From assembly GCA_038496675.1 (NCBI GenBank), contig CM076671.1:7219706-7283705 (forward strand): 64,000 nt of DNA, written 5' to 3'. The stretch comes from Rachycentron canadum. Taxonomy: Eukaryota; Chordata; Actinopteri; Carangiformes; Rachycentridae. Within the stretch, counting starts at the first letter, position 1. Each line of letters begins with the position of its first letter. The notes under the pieces were generated by a model that ran no database searches, had not been told where the DNA came from, and saw only the letters and a list, made by a program, of their open reading frames with translations. Positions 34,914 to 45,529 of the stretch are shown here, piece after piece. The translations under genes and the position numbers were made by a program.

Positions 34914-35139
34914 GTAGACCAAGGTATGTTTCATTTATATAATTGTCTCCTTTATAGCACAACTAAATCTCACGAGAGGCAAAAAAAATAAATGCAACGA
35001 CTGCACACAAAATTCAGATATAAGTAGAAAAACACACCTGGAGTTTACAGCGAAGGAGCCAAGCTCGCTTGTTTATTCCACCTGAGAGAGCCAGAGGTGG
35101 TGCTAGATCAATATGGAGCAGATATTGATAGTGCTGTAG

Positions 35140-35430
35140 CGGTTATTTGTTCTTGAACCCCTTGGCTGTAGACATTCCTCCAATCGGTGAATGCATGGAG
35201 GGAGTCTCTCAATATTCTCTCCCCATTCTGGTCACAGCTGCTCTCACAAACCAAGGTTCATATTGCAGCAGCTGGGCGCACCTCTATACCAGACTAATTG
35301 TAACACGATTTCACCCTCTGCTCTGGAGCCAATTTTATGAAGCCACAGGAAGGCCAAGTAATCAATTTCAAAAAATTTTAAGTGAAGCTTTTGAAATGTT
35401 TATTTGATTTGTGCCGCATCGACTGAGTAT
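35140..35430. promoter_or_regulatory. Candidate conserved noncoding element
   Basis: Repeat-free block with gcagctgggcgcacctctat, accagactaattgtaacac, gaaggccaagtaatcaattt and tgtttatttgatttgtgcc. Homeodomain, forkhead-like and E-box-like words are clustered. The overlapping 86-codon frame at 35147-35407 shows no domain. Confidence 0.28.
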
Positions 35431-35439
35431 AAGGGTTTT

Positions 35440-36750
35440 TTGCTCTCCCTCTGAGCGCTCCTTTAAAGCCCTGCAGATTTCAAGGTGGTTTTAAGTTTAG
35501 TACATGTCACTGCACAAAACCATTTGTACCCCACATCGCACTGACAGAAAGGATACAATCTGAGCTTTTCTGTGCTCTTGTCCTTGTGGCTTTTATGACT
35601 TCTCAATTCAACTGCCACAGCACCGGGGGGGGGACCCTTGTAGCAACAGCACACTGAAAACGCACCCCAAGGTCACAGTAGGACACAAAACAACAACTAT
35701 GGTGGGTGTGCGTCTTGTCTGTGTGCATGTGCACTTGTTTGTTCGCTCTTGATGATCTGCTGCAACTTGGGCGGCCATTGTGAAGGGGCAAGGCATCCTG
35801 CAGGCCGACACTCGAGAGTTTCTTTTGTTGCTTGGTAACTGCATAGCACGTACAGTAAACAAGGGCAAGGGGGATTTGTGTGTTTGTGTGCCAGTCCACT
35901 TTTAACTTTCCACTGAGCACTCATGTGCTGGACATGACAGGCCAATTTGAAATCCACTCCACACTCTAATTTTGGATGAGGTGTGGAGCTGCGGGTTAGA
36001 CCGATCCATCAGTCTCCTTGATATAGAGTATGTGGCACTGGTTGAAGGAATACTCAACCTAAATCTACCGTTTGAGTTTCATTCTTTCCAGTGGTTGTGG
36101 TCATCTTGGATCATTTACTGCACTTTATATTCAGACCCATTTTCTCCTTTGGAAAAAGCATTAACACATCCATTGAGAGTTACCTCGGTGACTGCGTGTT
36201 GACGCAGCTGACCATGAATACATTTGTCAAACAGTTCAAATCTGTTGAACTAAGTCAGTCTCCATCTCTAGGTCTACTCATTTCCCATTGTCTCTAACTA
36301 ACAATGTTAATTATGGACTAATAGATTAATCACTCTGTGTGGGGGGAAAAAGACAGAGAATAATCAAAAAAGTCTGTTAGAATTTACTGTGCAAAAGAAA
36401 AAACCAGCATTTATTTATTTTTATTTTATTGCGTTCATTACTAATTATTACGTATTATTAAGTATAAAACCATTAAAAGCTTTCACAATAACAATATTCA
36501 CATTTCTGCTATATTATCCTCAATGTTGAGCTGAAAGTAGTATTTCTAATGATACGTTGGCCAAACTATAATTTTCATGTCTAATGTGGAAGTTTAAAAT
36601 GAAAATCGTCTTCTTCTTCTAAAAATCTGGAGGCGGACAATCTCACCCAACGCTGCTGTGATAGACGTGATGCAATTTAAATTTATTATTTAAGTATTCT
36701 GCATTCAACAGCACTGGATATCTACGACCTTAAACCTGCACTGAATGATT
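35440..36750. other. Noncoding stretch, no gene seen
   Basis: Contains a short G run at 35626-35632 and AT-rich sequence after 36300. Several overlapping short frames near 35.6-35.96 kb on the minus strand lack domains. The word gaaggaatactcaacc near 36045 loosely recalls a fish repeat but does not extend. Confidence 0.55.
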
Positions 36751-36756
36751 TATAGA

Positions 36757-37138
36757 TTTAAAGGTCCCCTAATTTGCACTTTTCATGTGTTTTATTTGAA
36801 GTGCTGATGTCCATATCATATTTGTGATTTTAAGAGCCAAAAACCGTTTCGGTGTAGTTTTACATCTCCTCTCTCGGGCTTCTCTAAGCAGCTTTAGTAA
36901 CAATGGGTCGATAAGCCAGTGAGAAAAGAGGCTCTGAGTTGGATGGTGGGTCGCCGGGGACTGCTTTGTTGTGACATCACAAAGTTACAGCCACTCAGTC
37001 GTCACAGCTCATTGAAAGAACAGTTCCTGAATATGGACTTTATAGCCCTTTTGTACTTTGATACAATATTAATAAAGAAACTAGACCTGCTTTATAGACA
37101 TGGAGAGCTGACTTTATACAGTATACAGGACCTTTAAA
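36757..37138 (+). mobile_element. Complete MITE with AAAGGTCC ends
   Basis: The left end tttaaaggtcc at 36757 and the right end ggacctttaaa at 37128-37138 are perfect 11-base inverted repeats, enclosing 382 bases. The interior words ttgtgacatcacaaagttac, gggtcgccggggactgc and agacctgctttatagacatg match from memory a nonautonomous element widespread in fish genomes. There is no transposase ORF, so it would have relied on an enzyme encoded elsewhere. The TTTAAA at each end may include the target duplication. Confidence 0.82.
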
Positions 37139-37246
37139 TATGGCGGAATACAGTTACAATTAAAGCAACAGTTTGGGTATTTACTAGTTAATTTTCCAAC
37201 AGGCATCAAGAACTTATTTCCAAAGGTGTGGGTTCAAAGAGTCTGT

Positions 37247-37263
37247 AAAAAAAAAAAAAAAAA
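37247..37263 (+). repeat. Poly(A) tract
   Basis: Run of about 17 A residues just beyond the MITE at 36757-37138. Confidence 0.9.
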
Positions 37264-38315
37264 CATGTAAATATCAAGTTTTTCATAAATATATAATTTA
37301 TGTATGAGTGTATAGCGATCTCCATAAGCTAGTAAAAAGGTACAGGGCCATATTACAAATCATTCATGTGGCAGCACATGAGAATCACAACATAAAACAC
37401 AAATCTTGAGAGGGGTTCAAAAGTGCATTTACTCCCTTGTAATACTTTTGATTGTAAGGTATAGCTACTAAGGAGACTACAACCACTGCAACATGAAGTA
37501 CTAGCTATCATCAGCTTAGGGACAAAATTAATGTTATCACCATTCAAGAGCTAGTATTAAGCCTTGTCAAAGCTTGATGGAGAAAGTACCCACATGCTTT
37601 GATGATGTGCCAGCCAGCCCTGGCCTGGCAACCGCTGACAGACCACGCATGTGTAAAGAGGCTCTTCATGGATGGATCATTCAGCACCATCCCGGCTGAT
37701 GTGATGTGACAAGGACAAACATAATGCGGCTGTTTCATTGTCTCTGATCGTCTATTGTTTCACTCTATTACAGATATCAAGTGTGGCAGGGATCGGATTG
37801 TGTTCGCGGCACCTGCGTCCCATCAAAAACAAACACAGGGGCTGGTTTGATTTGCTGGATGATTTCCAGTCCAGCTGTTGTTCTGGAGGCTTGTGGGAGG
37901 GATGGTGATGAAGGGATTGACAGTTGGAACTGTCGTTTAGCAGCTCTGGTCTTTCATACTTCTTGCAAGGGAACAAATGAACATGAAATTGTAGTTTCTG
38001 TCCATAAAATGTACTGATGAATTGATGTTCCATTGACCAGCCTTTTTTTTTTTTTCATAGGATATTCACAAATAAAAAATACCCTCTAAGATTGTTTCGA
38101 CGTATTTTCAGCTGCTGGAAAGGTCTTATCAAAAGGGATGGTGCAGTTTTTTGTTATCGTTTCCCATCTAGTCCATCTTCCATCCTTTGATAGAATTTCC
38201 TTTTTATGATATTGTTTGTTGATGGAGCAGTTTGTGTTGGGTTGGCATTTTTTTTTCCCCTGTTTCTGGCTTTACACAGCCAACATTTTCTACTGCTTCA
38301 GGCTGTTTACTTGGC

Positions 38316-38342
38316 TTTTTTTTTTTTTTTTTTTTTTTTTTT
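38316..38342 (+). repeat. Poly(T) tract, 27 T
   Basis: Uninterrupted T run, one of four T tracts within 1.4 kb. Confidence 0.94.
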
Positions 38343-38783
38343 ATCAAAAGCCCCTCCATTTTACTCATCCAGAGCACTCCTGTCAGATTTCCAGTGACAG
38401 ACTCCCACCTCTTCTAGGCAAATCTCAAAGCAGAGGCTGTCCACTGTTGTGCACTGTGAGTTAATGTGAACTAGGAAGGTTTTTGTTTTGTCTGTGCTAT
38501 TTTGCGCCTCTTCTTTTTTTTTTTTCATTTAAAATTCATATCTACAAATTAAAAGGACATTCTGCGTCTTTGCAGACATTCACGAACCATCTATGCCCTC
38601 ATCCCTTAGTTGTATTGAAAACTGTAAAAATGATAATCTTTCACATGAAATTGGCCTCCAATCAATCTTTTAAGCCCGAGCCAGGCTGGCCTGTCGAGCC
38701 TTGAATTTCACTTGCCAAAACTATGAACATGGAGCTCTTATTAAACCGATATTCAGCATCTAAAGACATTACAAGGTTGTGGG

Positions 38784-38808
38784 TTTTTTTTTTTTTTTTT
38801 TTTTTTTT
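38784..38808 (+). repeat. Poly(T) tract, 25 T
   Basis: Uninterrupted T run followed by AAGTC. No LINE or SINE body is recognisable on either side. Confidence 0.94.
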
Positions 38809-40375
38809 AAGTCTTTACAAAAACAAAACCACAAGAGGGAGAGAATTCACTGCTCTAATGCAAACTCCAGATGGTAGCAAGTCTGGCTGACTAGTTAACT
38901 ACGACAGCAGTAATGTCTGATCCTGACTGAAATCGCCCTAGTGGTTGCGGAGTCCTGCAGAATACGGCACCAAACCACATGAAAGATTTATTGCTTTTTC
39001 CCCTCTTTCTATATATTCCACCATGACAACATAGTATGGGCAGTATGTGACTGTTATTGGTATGAACAGCCTATAGTTGTATTTCCTGTTGACCTCCCAG
39101 TTTGCAGTAGTCTGACCTTATTTATGCCATGTTGATTGTCATTGAAAGTGGCATTCAGGCCTACACTATTGGAGCTTTGCAGTAGGCACTCCTTGTGCTT
39201 TTACTGTATTTTCATTTCCCTTGAAAGCATATCTTGGTCAGTGTGTTTTTCTGTCGTAGCCTATTTATGCCTCCTTCCCCATAGGAGTTGGGGAAACTGT
39301 ACAATTGCTCTGTAGTAATCCAATGATTTTCCTCATTGTGGTCGAAGTCACGGCAAAACTCCTTTGCTCTTTTTTTTTTTTTTTTTAATCTAATCCCCAA
39401 AGGGAAATGAGCGGACATCACTCATGTCAAGGAGATTGCGGCTCCGGCTTGTCCAGATGCTATCTCGAAATTGCTACTGTCTTTGCTGGCTACACCGTGT
39501 GCAAGATTGTGTCTTTGTGAACATGTGCACGTGGATGTTCTTGCATGTTTCTGCTGACCAGGTGAAGACGGGGATCGATTGATGTGGTCATGCCTTAGAA
39601 GAGTACTTACCTGTGATTAAGAGCCGATAAGCTGCGATGAAGGGGGAGATAGACTGTCCTGTGTGTTCGCTCAGTTGTAAACAGCTTAATCCTTTTCGCC
39701 ATGTTTTGCATCTGATCGGAGACAACAAAAGCAATAGATATGAAACAGTGTTTGGGTGATATTAGCTTTCTTTTTTTCCTTTTAGGCACGTAGGTGTTCA
39801 TGCTTTGTGCATTTGTCTCAGAGAAGTCATCGGGGCTTGCTGCAGCCATTTGTGTGATTTGTTTTTCAGCTCTTGTGTGCGTGTTTGTGCACAGCGAGAG
39901 CCGAGGTGGGTTCACGCCGGGAGGACGGGCGCCGGCTCATTTTTTATCTCTCTCCTGCGTGGCTCAGTCAGGGGAGGCTTTGTCACCAGCTATCTGCCTG
40001 CCAGCGCCGGGTATTGTTATTCCAAAGTACAGGCCAGTTAACATTTCTCTTGTCACTGCTACATCTCCCCAACAACAAACCATGAAAAAAGGGGAAAAAA
40101 ATGAAGGGGAGAGGAGATGCTCTTTGTGCACTCTGCCCTTTCCTTCGTTCTTCGTTCAATCTCTTCATCCCTCTATCTCTTTATCCTCCTGAGTCTCTTG
40201 CTCTGCATGTTACCTGCTTTAAAAAACATTGGTGCTCTTTTAACAAAACAGAGCTGATGCACTTGTTAAACCCCGAAGCTCAGCCTTAGTTTTTTGGGTT
40301 GCAACTCTGAGCTCAAGTGGTAATAATGATACAGAGACACGTCTCACTGTTTGGCTGAATCTTACAGCAAAGGGG

Positions 40376-40394
40376 AAAAAAAAAAAAAAAAAAA
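40376..40394 (+). repeat. Poly(A) tract, 19 A
   Basis: Uninterrupted A run in otherwise mixed sequence. Confidence 0.93.
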
Positions 40395-40589
40395 GCAGTT
40401 GTAGATTTAGCATCATGACAGGCAGGTGCTTTTAGTCGGCCGTGTTTTTCTGGGCTGACACTCAGCGTGTCCCGTTCATCCTCCTGCTGAGAGTCTCCTG
40501 TCAGCAGTGTGGAATACAGAAACCACTCGTATCAACCACACTCAGCCGAGACAAGTGATAAATACCTGTATTCATCAGCAAACGTGGTA

Positions 40590-40960
40590 TTTACAAATAT
40601 CATTTGCCGCAATGATGAATGTCATTGACGAGCTGGATTCACGCTGAGCGATTAGGCCATTAACTTGTGGCAATTAGCTTCAACACTTGGACACTGGCGA
40701 AGCTGTAGGTGTTTGCCAGATGCATGTGTCCCCTTGGACCTTTTTCAGTTGATGACAGGGCTTTCTGTGCCCATATCCCTGAGATTTATTTACCCTGCAA
40801 GAGGTTGGCAGGCTGAATCGGCTCGCAGTAAAGTCTTTTACGTGGGACACTGTTCGATCGGGAGCAGCTCGTAACTCAGGCAGTCTATCAAATCAATGGG
40901 CAGCGTGTTGAGCACTGATTTAGGATGGTAATTAGAGTGGTTAATTGTTTTCATTACTCA
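40590..40960. promoter_or_regulatory. Strong candidate conserved noncoding element
   Basis: A 370-base repeat-free block with cgcaatgatgaatgtcattg, gagcgattaggccattaac, gtggcaattagcttcaac, ctatcaaatcaatgggcag and aattagagtggttaattgtt. It has at least four homeodomain-type cores and evenly mixed composition without simple repeats. No domain shows in any frame. Together with the next block it is the best enhancer candidate in the window, though conservation was not testable here. Confidence 0.4.
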
Positions 40961-41039
40961 GGGCCAGGGGGAGGGGAGCTCCAAAGAGCGCGGGGGGGGG
41001 GTATGCACTCTTGGGGCTGATCGGGAGGGGCCCCATCAT

Positions 41040-41340
41040 TCAGAGGGACGCAGAATGACCTCCCCATGACATCGAGATGGTATCGCTATCTTTATGTCAC
41101 ATCCACATGACCTCCATTGTTAGAGAGCTGCTGAATCTGACCTGTGAATGACCTTTGTGTATTTGGCATTAACCCAGGAAGGTTACAATCTGATATATTG
41201 GCTCCGGGTTAAACAATTAGCTCTGAAGTTGAGCATGATTTGCAGCAGAAGGAGGAGATATTAATGAATAGTAAAGCGTGGCCCTGGTATATCAAAGCCG
41301 GCGACACTTTTCTCTACCAATTTAAACATTATTTATGAGG
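41040..41340. promoter_or_regulatory. Strong candidate conserved noncoding element
   Basis: Contains three close copies of a TGACC half-site pattern: agaatgacctccccatgac, acatgacctccattg and gtgaatgacctttgtg. Also present are ggttaaacaattagctctg and ggagatattaatgaatag. TGACCT is the reverse of the nuclear-receptor half-site AGGTCA, so several nuclear-receptor half-sites sit among homeodomain cores. Separated from the previous block by a short poly(G) near 40993-41001. Confidence 0.42.
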
Positions 41341-41853
41341 GCACATCAAAACAAAATTACATTTACAAGCCCAAACCACGTCGTACTTAACTGCTATGGA
41401 AGGCAGAATACTTTGTGGGGAATCATTCAGCCACAGCTGTGCTGTAAATATATTTATAAGGTGAATAAATGGAGTGAACTGCAGTTGAATAGGTGTGTGC
41501 TTCAGCTGAGTGGGAGCATTGAGTTGCAGTGTTGCCTGTGTCCTGTTGTGCTCACTTCAATTTGAGGTATCATTTGAAAAACATGACCACTTGACCACAG
41601 GAGTGTCATCACAAAATGGATACAAATGGTTTCACCTTGTAAACTGCAGGATGAATAATAAGTCCTTGGATGCATTCATTTTAGTATTTTTATCAACTGA
41701 ACACTTTTTTAATTAATATTCTTATTTTTCAGTCTGTTTTTTTCTTGAAAATGATCCATTATGGTAGTGAAACGTGCTGTTTGCCAATCTGGGATGTAAA
41801 ACATCACAAACTGTACATTTCACTCAGTTACTTGGCGCCTTCTAATTCCCCCT

Positions 41854-41975
41854 CGCTGTGAATGTGAGCGTCAATCATGCGTGATTGACTGACAACGTGT
41901 CCATGCCTTGTTCTATGTCTCACCAAAGGCATGCTGGGATAGGCTTCACCCTGTAAGCCTGCAAGGGATTCCAAC
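41854..41975 (+). mobile_element. Diverged SINE/L2-type tail
   Basis: The words cgctgtgaatgtgagcgtca, cgtgtccatgccttg and catgctgggataggcttcac match in order the fish repeat reading 'gtgaatgtgagtgtgaatgg ... gacctgtccagggtgtaccc ... cagctgggataggctccagc'. Such sequences are the 3' portions of L2-related SINEs and LINEs in teleosts. The copy is old, with many substitutions; neither the tRNA-like head nor the terminal short repeats are visible. Confidence 0.58.
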
Positions 41976-41979
41976 GATC

Positions 41980-44840
41980 CAATGATGAAGGTGAATATCC
42001 CTTCTTTTACCCCACACAGTTTGCCCACAGTTTGAACTTACCTGAGTTGTGTTTACAGTAAACAAGTCACAAGAAGACTTAATTGCTTCACTTACTTTCT
42101 AATTTCAACTAGACTAACTTCACGCATGCAAACGTTACTCCGCATTTGAGGCAATTTGAGAACATTGTTCTTCATCCAAGAAGGGTATAATTTACCTGGT
42201 ATGACAGTGAAATAAGACTAAAATCATACACAGGTTGGCTTATTTGCTTTAATTTCCCCCTCAAACTAAAAAATATACAAACATTTAATGTAGTCTTGCA
42301 TGGGCACTTGTCATTTACTTCCATCAAAGGCATATCTGTATCAGATAGCCGGAGGTCATTGGCTTTACGGGCTCTTTAGTGCGTACCCTCCCCTTGTGCC
42401 AGTGTTGAAATTTCACACTTGACTGCCCATTCTTATCCTTTCAGAATAATGAGCACGCAGCTCATAATACTTATCTGTAAGTGACATTTTTATTGGCTGA
42501 ATTAGTCTCAGATGTTACTATCTTTGGACAGGGGAGCAGGACCTTCGTGACCCCCCGTGTGGAGAAAATCCTCCTCACTTCAGCAGAGCGTGATTAAGAT
42601 GTTTTAGCCTCTCTGCCTTCTGCTTTGTGCTCATCGCAGTTATTCCTTCATGTGAGAAATGCTGCTCCGCAGACTCAAAAAGGAAATCATCTACAATCTG
42701 TCCATTTTAAATGAGGTTCTTGAGACTGAACGTTCTCTCGCTTTGGAAAGATGTTGATTTGTGTTTGTGATCTCTTTTTTTACAAAGATGTTTTCCTTGC
42801 CCTATGCGGCTATGTGAAGGAGTCTCCGTGGTCTGGTAAAGGACTCGTGCTGCTCCTCGCAAGATCAGACCATCTTTATTCCGGTCTGATGCTTCGAATA
42901 AAGGGGTTGGACATTATGGAAGGCGTATAGGACAACTTTCATCTTTCTTTTTTTCTCTAGGGTTACTCAGACTCCTTATCTGTGCATTTGGGGGGAAAAA
43001 AAATACAGAACATCATATAGCAGTTCAGTTGATCTATCGCAGTCTTTGAGCTGTGCAGCTCAAAATGGGAAATTGCGGTCAGGAGAAAAGTAGGCATTTG
43101 ATGACCCCTGCATAATGGTGTAATGCCTGTAATTATGACAGCTGAAGATGGACATGGAGTTAACAGAGCCACCAGATCAAAACACACAAACACTGCAGCC
43201 CACTGCGCCACCTCATCTAAGTCGAAGCAGTCGCCAGAAATAGCCCTGATTGGGCCCTGAATAATTCAATGTCATTTTTTCCCCCCCTTCCTCTCCCTCC
43301 TCCAAAAAGGACTTGGGGAGCAATTGATGAGAGCGGATGAATATTTAATGGCTCGGAGTCTCTTGGACAAGCCGGGGCCTGGGATGACAAGCTCCGAGAA
43401 ATCAAACAGAGAAGAGGAGAATGAGAAAAGGAGGTTGCGCAGTAAGGGGTAGCATAAACACTGAGGGGAGATAGGAGTTCAGACGCAGGCAGAAGCAGAT
43501 AGATCTTTGCCATACATTTGCTTGCAGCCAGGGCTAACGCTTCCCCCTGCAGCATTTAACCTGCCTTACTGCTGCGCCTGCTTTAAAAGTTAAACAGAAG
43601 CGTTTGATTGCCCTTGTGAAAAACTTTGATTCTTCCCCGTCACATACATTTTTAACCGATGGATGTTATAGAAATGCATTAAATGTTTTCCACTTCAAAT
43701 ACAGCCTGTTTGCCATCTACTTCCTTTCAAACGTGTAGGGTTAATTTCCCAAGAGATGCAAAACTATATGTCATCGAGAGTTGCAATTTTACAGTGATAG
43801 AAGACGGAGCGTCAGAGGTCCCAGGGCACAGATGACCCCAATTGGTCACAATGTGGTGCTATTATTGAGGTTAATGCTGAAATTTCTTTTGAACTGTACA
43901 TTCTGCTGGTTGGTGCTTTGAGCAGAGATCTCAATGTGTGTTTTACTTGTGATCCTTGAGAAGTTTTTAGACAGCATTTGGGCTTTGATTTAGTTCTGTT
44001 TTCTGATGGCCTGCTCCCAGTCCGCCTTTGCGGATTTTATTTTTAACTTTGAAACCTTGTCATGTTATCTTAAATGTCAAATTCAAAAACGCACGTCCGT
44101 AGCACCGAGAGTCAAGTTATTAATCAGTGTATTATAACAAAATTTTTACTCTCAAATCATTGAAAGTCTGAAGCTGTAGTTCGTTAATGGCTTTATGCTT
44201 TTACTCTTGGACTCAGTTAGACATCATGTAACTGAGAGTCGATATGATGATTGATTTCTTTTTTTTTTTCAACCCAGAGTGGTATTTTAAATGTTCTTAT
44301 GAAGGTTTAATGTAAAATCTATTAGCAGAATGTCAGAAGTCTGAATGTCTCTTTTACTCTGGAGCACTGCTGAATGGGAAGCATGGCTCCTCTCATTATC
44401 ATTACACTTAAAGGGCCACAAGTAAGTTTACATGTCAAAGACAGATTAATATTCATGGGCTTCGCTGTTCAGGTTGGGAAAACAGCTGTTAATATTGTCC
44501 ACTGTTGGATTTTTGTTAAATATTTGAGCAAATTACACAAATGATTTTGTGCGACACAAAATTGGGAATTCCCAAGAGAGGAACGATAAACCCAAAGACT
44601 GCACTGCTATTGCATTATGGGAAGTGGAGGATCTGGTGTCTCTTGCAAGTTTCCCAACTTTTGATGTGCAGCACTACAAAACTGTAGCAGTCAGACTGTA
44701 ATTAGACAAATTATCAGCAGAGCTAAAATGACAAATCGTCCGGGATGATATAGTGATTTATTGTAGTTATATGCTATTAATCTACTTGTCAATCACAACA
44801 AATCATTTCACATAAATAAGTTTGGGGTAGTTAAAAAACT
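41980..44840. other. Long noncoding stretch
   Basis: No gene seen. A good acceptor-like sequence (pyrimidine tract then CTCTAG) ends at 42960 but leads into a short open stretch without a recognisable product. A block at 43230-43400 with cctgaataattcaatgtc and gatgaatatttaatggctcg may be regulatory. The rest is AT-rich and unassigned. Confidence 0.5.
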
Positions 44841-44846
44841 GTTTCT

Positions 44847-44861
44847 CCACCAGATGGCACT
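44847..44861 (+). promoter_or_regulatory. CTCF-like core motif, full match
   Basis: The 15-mer CCACCAGATGGCACT fits the CTCF core CCASYAGRKGGCRSY at all 15 positions, the best such match found in the window. It points right, towards a reverse-oriented partial match at 49703-49717. Motif matching alone does not establish binding. Confidence 0.42.
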
Positions 44862-45119
44862 GATAAGTATATTTTTCAACTGTAAAATGTCCCGTTTGCT
44901 ATTTAAGTTAGTCACAATTTTAAAAAATAAAAGTCTGGAGTATTGATCAATGATCAATATCAGTTGGGCTCCGCTATCAACACATGCATACTTAGATTTC
45001 TCTTCTTCATGTTTGGGCAATGCATCAGTTGAGGCTTCATATTGGTCAATGTTGCGGTCTTGTGTTGTAATTCCATGACAAACTGGCCAAGGAAATACTA
45101 ATTCATGAATCAACTTATT

Positions 45120-45498
45120 TCATTAGTAACATGCAGTGATCGACATTTGTTGAATCAGTCCACAGAATCCTTTTTTTTTTTTTAAGAAACTTAAATGAGT
45201 TTTTTTTTTTTTGGTTACCTTCCACCCACACAGAAAAAGCAAGAGGTGAGATTAAATATTCTGCCCTCAGTGTGTTGATATTCATGTATATTCACCCCGT
45301 AGAACACTTTTTGAAAATGAACAATCGCAGATGGAAAGGTCACCGTTGTGCTGAAGTAGTGCATTATGGGAGCGGAATAATTGCTTTTCTCACATTACTT
45401 CCTATTGTAATGAAATCTTGGCAGCTCCCGACGCTGAGTGACAGAGTACGCCACGGTTCAATCAAGGAGTAGTTGCGGGGGTTTGAGGCGGTGGTGGT

Positions 45499-45529
<31 letters not shown>

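Larger units (their letters stand above)
37270..40585. other. Long noncoding stretch
   Basis: No gene seen. Several long T tracts lie at 38041-38055, 38316-38342, 38784-38808 and 39369-39386, and an A tract at 40376-40394. Acceptor-like pyrimidine-AG sequences occur at about 37773 and 39785 but neither starts a recognisable exon. Confidence 0.55.

Noticed and set aside
37774..37900. Possible exon after a good acceptor-like sequence (ctattacag)
   Set aside because: The open frame that follows has no recognisable product and no matching donor was found.
39786..39960. Possible exon after a pyrimidine tract and TTTTAG
   Set aside because: No recognisable product in the open frames. Sequence runs into GC-rich DNA with no convincing donor.
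42961..43018. Possible exon after a strong pyrimidine tract and CTCTAG
   Set aside because: Fewer than 20 open codons before a stop and no donor. Probably a chance acceptor.
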